This document shows positions 6,972 through 15,675 of a stretch of 64,000 nt of DNA, in pieces. The DNA is from Burkholderiales bacterium RIFCSPLOWO2_02_FULL_57_36 (GTDB taxonomy: Bacteria > Pseudomonadota > Gammaproteobacteria > Burkholderiales > Burkholderiaceae_D), in the NCBI GenBank assembly GCA_001770855.1, contig MESE01000096.1:62001-126000 (forward strand). Reading direction: 5' to 3'. The notes under the pieces are model-generated. The model had not been told where the DNA came from, ran no database searches, and saw nothing but the letters and a program-made list of their open reading frames with translations. The stretch's first letter is position 1. Each line of letters starts with the position of its first letter. A program made the translations under genes and the position numbers.

Positions 6972-9338
6972 ATGAGCGCAGTTTTAGGAACACAGCAGGC
7001 TGGTGGGGCAGACGTCAACGGCCGCCTGGAGTTTTTCAAAAAGCTTCAGGCGGTTACCAACAAGATCCATGCGACCGCCAACGTCGACGAGATCATGCTC
7101 GATCTGTCGCTGGACATCTCCAATTTGTTTCATTGCGATCGGCTTACCATTTATGTACTGAGCGACGGCCGGGACTTCATTGTTTCCAAAATCAAAACCG
7201 GGCTTACCTCATTTACCGACCTGCAGTTGCCGGTATCCGAACAAAGCGTGGCGGGCTTTGTCGCGCTTTTCAAGCGCACCGTCAACATAAGAGACGTCTA
7301 CGACGATGCGGAGCTGAAGATGCATTCGCCTGGCCTGCACTTTCTGCAGGAAGTGGATAAACGCACCGGATATCGCACCAGGGAAATGCTGGTCGCTCCT
7401 TTGATCAACGCGCAAACAGGTGAGTTGCTCGGCGTGATACAGCTAATCAATAACCGTTTGGGCGGGCCTTTTGATCCGATCGCCGAGGAGGGGCTCCGGG
7501 AGCTGTGCGCAACGCTCGCAATTGCGTTTAACCACAGGCTCAAGCCGGTGCAGCGAATTCGTTCGAAGTACGAATTTTTGATCTCGGATGGAGTACTGTC
7601 GGCACCGGAATTCGAACTTGCGACGCGGTCCGCGAGACGGCAAAACATCGACGTCGAAGAGGTTCTGATCAATGAGTTCCAGGTCAAGCGCTCAGCTGTC
7701 GGAGATGCACTTGGCAAGTTTTTCGGCGTGCCCTATACGCCCTACAAACCGGAGCGAATCAAACCGCTCGACCTGCTGAAAAACATGAAGCGCGATTACG
7801 TCGAGCTGAATCGATGGTTGCCGATCGAAGATGGCAAGGACGGCCTGGTCATTCTGACCACCGACCCTGAACAGGTAAAGAGTGCCCGTATCGTCAATAA
7901 TGTATTTCCCAAAGCCAGAGCAATCTACAACGTCATAACCAATTCTGAATTCAAGCAAACCATTGATCAGTTCTTCGGGATCGCCGATGATCCGACATCC
8001 GTCGGCGATATGCTGATAGGGATGGAAGACGGCGACGAGGACAACAACGATGTTTCGGCGACCGATATCTCGGCCGCTGCCGAGAATGAACTGGTCAAGC
8101 TGGTCAACAAGATCATCGTCGACGCCTACCGCCAGGGCGCATCCGATATTCATATCGAGCCGAGTCCGGGCAAGGAAAAAACGGTCATTCGATTCCGCAA
8201 GGACGGCTCTCTCGAAAATTACATCGAAATACCGGCAAGCTATCGGAACGCAATCTTGGCGCGCATCAAGATCATGTGCGATCTCGACATTTCGGAACGG
8301 CGCAAGCCGCAGGACGGGAAAATCAAGTTCAAGAAATATGGACCGCTCGACATCGAACTGCGGGTCGCAACCATACCTTCAGCCGGCGGCGTCGAGGACG
8401 TCGTGATGCGTATTCTTGCCGCGGGAGAACCGATCCCGCTCGACAAGCTCGGCGTGCTTCCTTACAACCTGGAGCGGCTCAAGGAGACGGTCAGCAAGCC
8501 GTATGGAATATTTTTTGTCTGCGGCCCGACCGGTTCCGGGAAAACCACCACGCTGCATTCGGTGCTCAGCTTCCTCAACACGCCCGACACGAAAATCTGG
8601 ACTGCGGAAGACCCGGTCGAAATTACCCAGAAAGGATTGCGCCAGGTTCAGGTCAATCGCAAGGCCGGGCTTGATTTCGCCACAGTGATGCGTGCATTCC
8701 TGCGCGCCGATCCGGACATCATCATGGTCGGCGAAATGCGCGACAAGGAAACCGTATCGATCGGCCTTGAGGCATCGCTGACCGGCCACCTGGTATTCGC
8801 CACCCTGCACACCAATAGCGCGCCGGAATCGATCGTGCGGCTGCTGGACATGGGCATGGACCCGTTCAACTTTGCCGACGCATTGCTCGGTGTGCTGGCG
8901 CAACGCCTGGCCAAACGGCTATGTTCGAAGTGCAAGACGGCTTACCATCCCGGCGCGGACGAAGTCGAGCAGTTGCTGACCGAGTATTGCGAAGAATTGC
9001 TGAATACCGATACCTTCATCAAGGATCCGCAGGCAGGAAAAAATGCGGTACGAGAAGGATGGAAGAAAAAATATGCGGACGACAAGGGTCAGTTCACGCT
9101 TTATCGTGCTGTGGGCTGCGACCAATGCGGCAAGGGCTACAAGGGACGAGTCGGCCTGCACGAACTGATGGTGGGCTCCGACAAGATAAAGAAACTGCTT
9201 CAGGAACACGCACGAGTGGCGCAACTGCTGGCGGCAGCGCTGGAAGACGGCATGCTTACGCTGAAGATGGACGGTATTGAAAAAGTGCTCTCCGGCGCGA
9301 CCGATATCAAGCAGGTACGTCAGGTCTGCATTAAATAA
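6972..9338 (+). CDS. GAF-domain fused GspE/PilB-type secretion ATPase
   Basis: A 788-residue protein. An N-terminal GAF domain spans about residues 20-180 (CDRLTIYVLSDGRDFIVSK; LLGVIQLINNR). A GspE/MshE N-terminal-like region follows at about 195-330. A full hexameric ATPase occupies about 365-780: Walker A GPTGSGKTTTLHSVL near residue 517, Asp box ASDIHIEPS, Walker B DPDIIMVGEMRDKETV, His box GHLVFATLHTN, and a four-cysteine zinc site (CSKCKTAYHP, CDQCGKGYKG). The catalytic parts look intact. GAF fusion is unusual for this family, and no secretin, platform or pseudopilin gene lies in this operon. It may drive a pilus or secretion machine encoded elsewhere, or act as a signalling ATPase. Confidence 0.88.
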   Translation: MSAVLGTQQAGGADVNGRLEFFKKLQAVTNKIHATANVDEIMLDLSLDISNLFHCDRLTIYVLSDGRDFIVSKIKTGLTSFTDLQLPVSEQSVAGFVALFKRTVNIRDVYDDAELKMHSPGLHFLQEVDKRTGYRTREMLVAPLINAQTGELLGVIQLINNRLGGPFDPIAEEGLRELCATLAIAFNHRLKPVQRIRSKYEFLISDGVLSAPEFELATRSARRQNIDVEEVLINEFQVKRSAVGDALGKFFGVPYTPYKPERIKPLDLLKNMKRDYVELNRWLPIEDGKDGLVILTTDPEQVKSARIVNNVFPKARAIYNVITNSEFKQTIDQFFGIADDPTSVGDMLIGMEDGDEDNNDVSATDISAAAENELVKLVNKIIVDAYRQGASDIHIEPSPGKEKTVIRFRKDGSLENYIEIPASYRNAILARIKIMCDLDISERRKPQDGKIKFKKYGPLDIELRVATIPSAGGVEDVVMRILAAGEPIPLDKLGVLPYNLERLKETVSKPYGIFFVCGPTGSGKTTTLHSVLSFLNTPDTKIWTAEDPVEITQKGLRQVQVNRKAGLDFATVMRAFLRADPDIIMVGEMRDKETVSIGLEASLTGHLVFATLHTNSAPESIVRLLDMGMDPFNFADALLGVLAQRLAKRLCSKCKTAYHPGADEVEQLLTEYCEELLNTDTFIKDPQAGKNAVREGWKKKYADDKGQFTLYRAVGCDQCGKGYKGRVGLHELMVGSDKIKKLLQEHARVAQLLAAALEDGMLTLKMDGIEKVLSGATDIKQVRQVCIK

Positions 9339-10982
9339 ATGGATAGCAGTGTGAGCACCATCGACGATCTCTTGCTCCGCTTTGAGCAACTCAACGAGAT
9401 CGGTGCCGCGCTATCGAGCGAGCGGGATATCAACCGCCTGCTGGAAAAAATCCTGATCGCCGCCAAGCAAATTACTAACGCAGACGGCGGCACTCTCTAC
9501 TTGCTGGATGAAGATGGAACCCATCTGAAGTTTGAAATTCTGCACAGTAACAGCCTGAACATCACCATGGGCGGTACGTCGGGAAACCCGATTCCATTTC
9601 AGCCGCTGCCGCTTGCCCAACCGGATGGCTCGCCAAATGAATCGATGGTCGCTGTGTATTGTGCGCTTCATAAATGCACTATCAACATTTCCGATGCGTA
9701 TGCTGCGGAAAATTTCGATTTTTCCGGAACCCGCAGCTTCGACTCCAGGACCGGTTATCGCTCGAAATCATTTCTGACCGTGCCGATGAAAAATCACGAA
9801 AGTGAACTCATCGGCGTCTTGCAATTGATCAATGCGCTGGACCAGAACATGGGTGATGTCATTGCGTTTTCTTCCGAGTCGCAAAGACTGGTGGAATCGC
9901 TCGCATCGCAGGCGTCGATCGCGGTTTCGAATCGCCAACTGACCCTGCAGCAGGAAAAGTTGTTCGAATCGTTCATTGACATGATCAATTTCGCGATTGA
10001 CGACAAATCAGCCTATACCGGCGGGCACTGCCAACGTGTGCCGACATTGACAATGATGCTGGCAGAGGCGGTAGCGAACGCTGAAGACGGGCCGTTCGCG
10101 TCATTCAGGATGACAGATCAGGATCGCTATGAACTCAAAATCGCCGGGCTATTGCACGATTGCGGCAAGATCACGACGCCGGTGCACATCGTCGACAAGG
10201 CGACCAAACTGGAAACCATCTACGACCGCATTGATCTGGTCGATACCCGCTTCGAAGTATTGAAACGCGATGCGGAGATCGCCATGCTCAAGGCAAGGCT
10301 GGCACTGCGCATTCCAACCGATCCGTTGACCGAACGTTCGCTTGAATCCGGATTCAAGCAACAACTTGATGCGTTGGAACAAGATCGTGCGTTTTTACAG
10401 CACGCCAATACCGGAAGCGAAACCATGGAAGAGAAAGATCGGCAGGCGGTACGCGACATCGGCACCAAGCGCAAATGGACGAATCCGAATGGCGACACGG
10501 TCGATTTCCTCACCGCCAACGAGATGGATAATCTGACGATCCGTTCCGGAACGCTCGGCAAGGCTGAACGCGACATCATCAACCACCATATCGTTGTCAC
10601 GATCAAGATGCTCGAAAGCCTGCCATGGGTCAAACATTTGAAGCGGGTACCGGAATATGCTGGTGGACATCACGAACGCATGGATGGGAAAGGCTATCCG
10701 CGCGGCCTGACCCGTGATGAAATGTCGGTCCAGGCGCGTATCATGGGCATCGCGGATATTTTTGAAGCGCTCACCGCAAGCGACCGTCCCTACAAGCCGG
10801 GTAAAACCCTGTCGGAGTCATTGCAAATCATGAAGAAATTCCGCATTAACGGACATATCGATCCTGATTTATTCGATATTTTTGTACAGAGCAAGGTCTA
10901 TCTGCGGTATGCGCACCAGTTCTTGAGTCCAGAACAAATTGATATGGTGAACGAAGCAAGCATTCTCCAATCCGCGGCTTGA
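9339..10982 (+). CDS. GAF and HD-GYP domain protein, predicted c-di-GMP phosphodiesterase
   Basis: A 547-residue cytoplasmic protein that starts immediately after the ATPase stop. A GAF domain covers about residues 15-195 (ADGGTLYLLDEDGTHLKFEI; SELIGVLQLINALD). The HD-GYP half begins with YTGGHCQRV; the HD pair is H273-D274 (LLHDCGK), and H445 opens HERMDGKGYPRGL, which carries GYP at 452-454. IMGIADIFEALTASDRPYKP closes the domain. All signature residues are present, so hydrolysis of c-di-GMP is likely. HD and HHE are separated by about 170 residues, roughly 110 more than in typical members, which indicates an inserted segment near 295-400. Confidence 0.88.
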   Translation: MDSSVSTIDDLLLRFEQLNEIGAALSSERDINRLLEKILIAAKQITNADGGTLYLLDEDGTHLKFEILHSNSLNITMGGTSGNPIPFQPLPLAQPDGSPNESMVAVYCALHKCTINISDAYAAENFDFSGTRSFDSRTGYRSKSFLTVPMKNHESELIGVLQLINALDQNMGDVIAFSSESQRLVESLASQASIAVSNRQLTLQQEKLFESFIDMINFAIDDKSAYTGGHCQRVPTLTMMLAEAVANAEDGPFASFRMTDQDRYELKIAGLLHDCGKITTPVHIVDKATKLETIYDRIDLVDTRFEVLKRDAEIAMLKARLALRIPTDPLTERSLESGFKQQLDALEQDRAFLQHANTGSETMEEKDRQAVRDIGTKRKWTNPNGDTVDFLTANEMDNLTIRSGTLGKAERDIINHHIVVTIKMLESLPWVKHLKRVPEYAGGHHERMDGKGYPRGLTRDEMSVQARIMGIADIFEALTASDRPYKPGKTLSESLQIMKKFRINGHIDPDLFDIFVQSKVYLRYAHQFLSPEQIDMVNEASILQSAA

Positions 10983-11030
10983 GGCACAACAGGTTTATCA
11001 TTGATCTTCACAACCCATCAAAATAAAAAT

Positions 11031-11549
11031 ATGGCAATCACAGCATCCCGCCGCACCTTTCTGAAAGCCGGTTTGGCCGGTACGATAATCCTGGCGACCG
11101 CAGGCGGCGTTTACCGCGCCACGGCAGGCCGCGCACCGCCTGGCAAGTTCATACTCGATGCCGAAGGCAAGGCGGCGTTGGGCGCGATTGTCGGCGTGGT
11201 GCTGCAAGGCGCGCTCCCGGCCGATGCGCAAGCCATCGACGTGGCCATCGCGCGCACTCAGGAAACGATTGCCGGATTGCCGCTCATCGTTCAGAAAGAG
11301 ATTCAAGATCTGTTCGGCCTGCTCGTCTTTGCGCCGACCCGCCGCCTTCTGGCCGGTGTACCGGTTCGATGGGCCGACGCCACGCCGGATGACGTGACGG
11401 AGTTTCTGCAGAGTTGGCGCATGCATCGTTTTGCAATGCTGCAAAGCGCCTATCAGGCACTTCACGATCTGATCCTCGGCGGATGGTACGCCGATGAATC
11501 GACTTGGGAATCGATCGGCTATCCGGGACCGATGAAAGTGTTGAGCTAA
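11031..11549 (+). CDS. Tat-signal protein, gluconate dehydrogenase subunit 3-like
   Basis: A 172-residue protein beginning MAITASRRTFLKAGLAG, a twin-arginine signal (SRRTFLK) followed by a hydrophobic stretch. The ATG at 11031 gives the normal short n-region; a TTG at 11001 in the same frame would add ten residues. The mature part is small and helical (GAIVGVVLQGALPADAQAID; WRMHRFAMLQSAYQALHDLI) and ends GGWYADESTWESIGYPGP, a tail like that of the small Tat subunits paired with GMC/FAD dehydrogenases. It starts the cluster and lies 3 bp before the GMC gene. It probably helps export or assemble the flavoprotein. Confidence 0.72.
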   Translation: MAITASRRTFLKAGLAGTIILATAGGVYRATAGRAPPGKFILDAEGKAALGAIVGVVLQGALPADAQAIDVAIARTQETIAGLPLIVQKEIQDLFGLLVFAPTRRLLAGVPVRWADATPDDVTEFLQSWRMHRFAMLQSAYQALHDLILGGWYADESTWESIGYPGPMKVLS

Positions 11550-11552
11550 ACC

Positions 11553-13214
11553 ATGACGACCATAAAAATGACGACAAATCAAAACCAGAGTCCGATTGCC
11601 GACCCTATTCAGGCGGGTCTCGCCGCCGGCTGGAAAGTCATCGATGCGGCAACCCTCGCGGAAAACCGGATTATCGAAGCCGATGTGGCGATTATCGGTA
11701 CCGGTGCGGGAGGCGGCGTTACCGCTGAAATCCTGGCGTTGGCCGGATTGAAGGTTGTGCTGATTGAAGAGGGACCGCTGAAATCGTCGAAGGATTTCAA
11801 AATGCGCGAGGCACAGGCATATCCGGCCTTGTATCAAGAATCCGCGTCGCGCAAAACCAAAGACAAGGCGATCAACATCCTGCAGGGCCGTGCGGTCGGC
11901 GGCTCCACTACCGTCAACTGGACATCCAGCTTCCGTACCCCCACCGCTACGCTGGCCTACTGGCAAAAGCATTTCGGACTGGAAACGTACACGCCCGATG
12001 CGTTGGCGCCGTGGTTCGCCATGATGGAGCAACGCCTGAACATCAGCCCCTGGCTGACCTCGCCGAATGAAAATAACGATTTGCTTCGGCGAGGCGCAAC
12101 CAAGCTCGGCATCCCCACCGCCTCGATGATGCGCAATGTGAAAGGCTGCTGGAACCTCGGCTATTGCGGCATGGGATGCCCTACCAACGCCAAGCAATCG
12201 ATGCTGATCACGACAATACCGTCGGCGCTGACCAACGGTGCGACGCTGATAACGCGGGCGCGTGCGGAGAAGCTGATTTTCAAGGGTGACAAGGTAGAAA
12301 ACCTTACCTGCGCGGCACTGGATGACAGCGGACTTGCGCCCACCGGGAAAACCGTGACGGTGCGGGCCAGACATTTTGTGGTTGCCGGAGGTGCGATCAA
12401 CTCCCCGGCGTTGTTGATGCGGTCGCACGCTCCCGATCCGAATGGTTTGCTGGGGAAGCGCACTTTCCTGCATCCGACGCTGATTTCAGCTGCGCTGTTT
12501 CCTCAGAAAGTAGAAGGTTTTTCCGGTGCGCCGCAATCGATTTATTCGGACCATTTCCTGGATACACAGGCGATCGACGGGCCGATCGGTTACAAGCTGG
12601 AAGCGCCACCATTGCATCCGATATTATTTTCGACCTCGATGCAAGGCTTCGGTGCACCGCACGCGGAGACGATGAAACAGTTTGCCCATGCACATGCACT
12701 GATTGCGCTGTTGCGGGACGGATTCAATGCCGGATCGATCGGCGGTACTGTGCATTTGAACGACGACGGGTCGCCGGTGCTCGACTATCCATTGACAGGA
12801 TTTCTTTGGGATGGCGTCAAGCGGGCATTTTTGTCGATGGCGGAAATCCAGTTTGCCGCAGGCGCGAAGACCGTGCAACTTGCGCATGAGTCGTCCGATG
12901 CGTACAGCAGTTGGGCAAGCGCGAAAAAAGCCATCGATACGCTTCCCTATCAGCCGATTCTTGCACGAGTAGTTTCAGCGCACGTAATGGGAGGCTGCCC
13001 CATGTCGGATGACGCCAGATTGGGTATAGTGTCTTCTGCCGGACGCTACCATGGCGTGTCAAATTTGTCGGTGCATGACGGATCGCTGTTCCCGACATCG
13101 ATCGGCGCAAATCCACAACTTTCGATATATGGAATTACCGCACGCCTTGCCAGCGGACTGGCCGAAAAAATGACTGGAAAAGCGGCGCCAATATTGACCG
13201 CCCCAGTATCTTGA
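11553..13214 (+). CDS. GMC-family FAD-dependent oxidoreductase
   Basis: A 553-residue flavoprotein. The dinucleotide-binding motif is at about residues 45-58 (VAIIGTGAGGGVTAEILA), followed by VVLIEEGP. GRAVGGSTTVNWTSSFRTP is the second GMC signature region. NLGYCGMGCPTNAKQSM is a cysteine-rich stretch. The C-terminal domain has HVMGGCPMSDD and NLSVHDGSLFPTSIGANPQLS, where the active-site histidine and asparagine of the family normally sit. It has no signal peptide of its own and could leave the cytoplasm bound to the Tat protein encoded just upstream. The substrate, an alcohol, sterol or sugar acid, cannot be told. Confidence 0.88.
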   Translation: MTTIKMTTNQNQSPIADPIQAGLAAGWKVIDAATLAENRIIEADVAIIGTGAGGGVTAEILALAGLKVVLIEEGPLKSSKDFKMREAQAYPALYQESASRKTKDKAINILQGRAVGGSTTVNWTSSFRTPTATLAYWQKHFGLETYTPDALAPWFAMMEQRLNISPWLTSPNENNDLLRRGATKLGIPTASMMRNVKGCWNLGYCGMGCPTNAKQSMLITTIPSALTNGATLITRARAEKLIFKGDKVENLTCAALDDSGLAPTGKTVTVRARHFVVAGGAINSPALLMRSHAPDPNGLLGKRTFLHPTLISAALFPQKVEGFSGAPQSIYSDHFLDTQAIDGPIGYKLEAPPLHPILFSTSMQGFGAPHAETMKQFAHAHALIALLRDGFNAGSIGGTVHLNDDGSPVLDYPLTGFLWDGVKRAFLSMAEIQFAAGAKTVQLAHESSDAYSSWASAKKAIDTLPYQPILARVVSAHVMGGCPMSDDARLGIVSSAGRYHGVSNLSVHDGSLFPTSIGANPQLSIYGITARLASGLAEKMTGKAAPILTAPVS

Positions 13215-13228
13215 AATAAAGATCGTAT

Positions 13229-14197
13229 ATGGTTGCCCGTTTCTCTTTCATATTGCTTGTGTTGCAGCTTTTAGCCGTCGCTGCCATTGTCGGCTTCGGC
13301 ATTTATGCATGGAAAGGCGACAACCTGGTACTTGTCTTGGTGCTTGGTATCAGTGCCGTTCTAATGGTTCGTTTGTTAATCACGGCCAATAATTTTTTCA
13401 TCACCTGGCTTTACCGAAGTGAAACACCGGAGGCACTGAGAATTACCTGGCCGCAAGCCTGCCGTTTGTTTCTCGGAGAACTCGGCGCCACGATGTTCAG
13501 CTCATCCTGGACCATGGCGTTTCATCGATTCAGCAAGCGAGCAATGAAACGCCCCGTCGGATTGCCGGTCCTGCTGATACACGGCTATGGCTGCAACAGC
13601 GGTTACTGGCATCCAATGAGCAAGGCGCTCACAAAAGCACGGATTGCCCACTACGCGATTGATCTTGAGCCGGTACTCCATGACATCGACGGCTATGTTC
13701 CCTTGATACATCGTGCGGTGGAAACAGTGTGCGCGGAAACCGGGCACGAGAAAATCGTCATGGTCGCCCATAGCATGGGAGGGCTGGCGGCTCGGGCATA
13801 TCTGCGAGATCACGGCAGCCGCCACATCGCCAAGGTCATCACACTGGGATCGCCGCATCAGGGAACCGGCTTGGCCAATTTTGGGGCGGGCCTGAATTCC
13901 AGGCAGATGCGCTGGACCGGAAATGCAAAAACAGGCACGCCGAGCGAATGGCTGCGCACCTTGGCGGAAACGGAAAACGATGCGATCCGCGCGCTGTTCG
14001 TATCGATCTATTCGCATCACGACAATATCGTGTCGCCGCAAACATCATCCCATCTGCAAGGGGCAACCAATATCGAGTTCAACGGTATCGGGCACGTCGC
14101 CTTGGGATTTCATCCGGCGATCCAGAAATGCGTCATTGAAGAAGTTCTCTCCACGGCAAAGCTTCAGTCGGCCATGCCGATGTTGAAATCGGCATAG
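13229..14197 (+). CDS. Membrane-anchored alpha/beta hydrolase, lipase-like
   Basis: A 322-residue protein with two N-terminal hydrophobic segments (about residues 6-27 and 33-57) and a hydrolase domain from about residue 110. VLLIHGYGCNSGYWHP forms the oxyanion region, AHSMGG contains nucleophile Ser182, ITLGSPHQGTGLANFG follows, and GIGHVALGFHP near residue 290 supplies the probable catalytic histidine. The SPHQGT element is typical of triacylglycerol lipase / PGAP1-like hydrolases. It follows the GMC gene by 14 bp and is probably cotranscribed with it, so the three genes may act on one lipid or ester substrate. Confidence 0.82.
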   Translation: MVARFSFILLVLQLLAVAAIVGFGIYAWKGDNLVLVLVLGISAVLMVRLLITANNFFITWLYRSETPEALRITWPQACRLFLGELGATMFSSSWTMAFHRFSKRAMKRPVGLPVLLIHGYGCNSGYWHPMSKALTKARIAHYAIDLEPVLHDIDGYVPLIHRAVETVCAETGHEKIVMVAHSMGGLAARAYLRDHGSRHIAKVITLGSPHQGTGLANFGAGLNSRQMRWTGNAKTGTPSEWLRTLAETENDAIRALFVSIYSHHDNIVSPQTSSHLQGATNIEFNGIGHVALGFHPAIQKCVIEEVLSTAKLQSAMPMLKSA

Positions 14198-14227
14198 CGG
14201 CCTCCATACGGCATTTGCCGACGAATG

Positions 14228-14614
14228 CTATCGCTGTCTGCTCAATAGATAAAACGCCACCGAAGGTATCAGCGCACCTGGCAGCAATATGACCAGGTTG
14301 CGCAGTGCGCCGGCCCACGGTACAGGGCTAAAAGACGAGGCCCACCATGCCACCGTCAGGATTACCCACACAAGTGCCACGAGACCTGCGATCGATACGG
14401 ATAGCTGTGCCTTTCGCCATGTCCATATCGCCAGAATCAGCAATGGCGGCAATACATATAAAAGACTCGATTCAGCGGCCGCCTTGAGCGCTCCACCCAT
14501 TGCGTCTACAGACCAGCGCGGCGGGCTGAATTGCAGTGCAATGAATAGACAAGCAATTCCGATAGCCCATGACAAGGAGAAGGCGCCGACGATGCGTTTT
14601 GCGGTTTTGTTCAT
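14228..14614 (-). CDS. Small integral membrane protein of unknown function
   Basis: A 128-residue hydrophobic protein with about four membrane helices (IVGAFSLSWAIGIACLFIA; SSLLYVLPPLLILAIWTW; VSIAGLVALVWVILTVAWW; LVILLPGALIPSVAFYLL). The ATG at 14614 gives a normal short cytoplasmic start; the same frame is open to 14671, but that extension is charged and lacks a ribosome binding site. It converges with the lipase-like gene and diverges from the fasciclin gene. No family was recognised. Confidence 0.6.
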   Translation of the reverse strand: MNKTAKRIVGAFSLSWAIGIACLFIALQFSPPRWSVDAMGGALKAAAESSLLYVLPPLLILAIWTWRKAQLSVSIAGLVALVWVILTVAWWASSFSPVPWAGALRNLVILLPGALIPSVAFYLLSRQR

Positions 14615-14880
14615 GTGATCTTGTTGAGCCTGTGTTCTTGAAGAAAACGTTCTTGGATTTCGCTTGGCCATTCAGGAAGAGTGGGATTTCCCTTTTGCAC
14701 CGCGACGAGGAGCTATAGGGTAATTGAATTTCCCGGATATTGATTCGTCGAAGCAGGATGCGTTTGAACTTTTTATCAGATTACCTCACTCAGGAGAATG
14801 ACTTATTGTTCTTCAATCAAGAGCATTTATTTTTCGAAGACAATTTTCTTCCGTTTTTTTAATATAGCTTGGAGGACATT

Positions 14881-15351
14881 ATGAAAAGAAAGCTCGCAGG
14901 ATTGACAATGACCATTCTTTTTTCGCTTGGTACCGGATCTGTGTTTGCGGCAGATATTGTCGATACCGCTGCAACCGATCGTTCATTTAAAATATTCGTA
15001 ACGGCACTGGAAACCGCGGGCGTGGCCTCAACCCTGAGGAATTCCGGCCCTTACACGGTATTTGCACCGACCAACGATGCGTTTGCCAAGTTACCGCCCG
15101 GCACCTGGGAACGAATTTCCAAAGACAAGGAAAAGCTTGCCCAAGTGCTTGCCTATCATGTAATACCCGGCAAACTCACGGTATCTGAAATCAAACCGGG
15201 GAACGTAAAGACTACGCAAGGCAGCCCGCTCAAGCTCACCTCGGATAACGGCAAGGTCACCGTCAACGATGCAAATATTACCCAAAGCGATCTTGCCGCA
15301 GATAACGGGATCATTCACGCAATCGATGCCGTCGTTCTTCCACCCACATAG
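14881..15351 (+). CDS. Secreted fasciclin-domain protein
   Basis: A 156-residue protein with a signal peptide (MKRKLAGLTMTILFSLGTGS, cleaved around VFA-AD) and one complete fasciclin (FAS1) domain. The H1 motif is YTVFAPTNDAFAKLPPGTW, then VLAYHVIPGKLT, and the domain ends with NGIIHAIDAVVLPP. FAS1 domains mediate adhesion or matrix binding, so a periplasmic or surface role is likely. The ATG at 14881 is chosen because TTGGAGGAC lies just upstream as ribosome binding site; the in-frame TTG at 14869 is part of that site. It is monocistronic, with a terminator candidate at 15412-15455. Confidence 0.9.
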   Translation: MKRKLAGLTMTILFSLGTGSVFAADIVDTAATDRSFKIFVTALETAGVASTLRNSGPYTVFAPTNDAFAKLPPGTWERISKDKEKLAQVLAYHVIPGKLTVSEIKPGNVKTTQGSPLKLTSDNGKVTVNDANITQSDLAADNGIIHAIDAVVLPPT

Positions 15352-15411
15352 TTCTTCGACAATCTGACCAACGATTTACGCGCATTCGCTTTGACGGCAA
15401 GTGCCGCACGA

Positions 15412-15455
15412 AAAGGCCAAGCTTATCGGGAGTCCTGATGCGCGGCCTTTGTTTT
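15412..15455 (+). terminator. Candidate terminator of the fasciclin gene
   Basis: AAAGGCC and GGCCTTT form a 7-bp stem around a loop of about 25 bases, followed by GTTTTC. The loop is long, so strength is uncertain. The rest of the 324 bp gap up to the TetR gene at 15676 shows no other gene or clear promoter. Confidence 0.5.
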
Positions 15456-15675
15456 CAGAAAACATGCCGGTGCCGCAAGCGTAGCCAAGGAACCTGCGGC
15501 GCCGGAAATTAATTCCTGCCATATCCAAGTCCTGTCTTTGGAAAAGCATGAACAAGCCCGCATTTCAAGAAATTGGACCATATCTCGTTTTTCCTGCTAC
15601 AGAAGCACTTTTGTGTATCGATTTATCGATGGTATGCTTGAGCGCAACCGCACTCAGGATTGGGAAAATACCGCG

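Noticed and set aside
6972-9338. Part of a type II secretion operon
   Set aside because: No gspD, gspF, gspG or related gene lies next to it; the neighbours are signalling enzymes.
10998-12473. A 491-codon minus-strand ORF opposite the Tat and GMC genes
   Set aside because: Antisense to two genes with clear family motifs; the product is arginine-rich with no domain.
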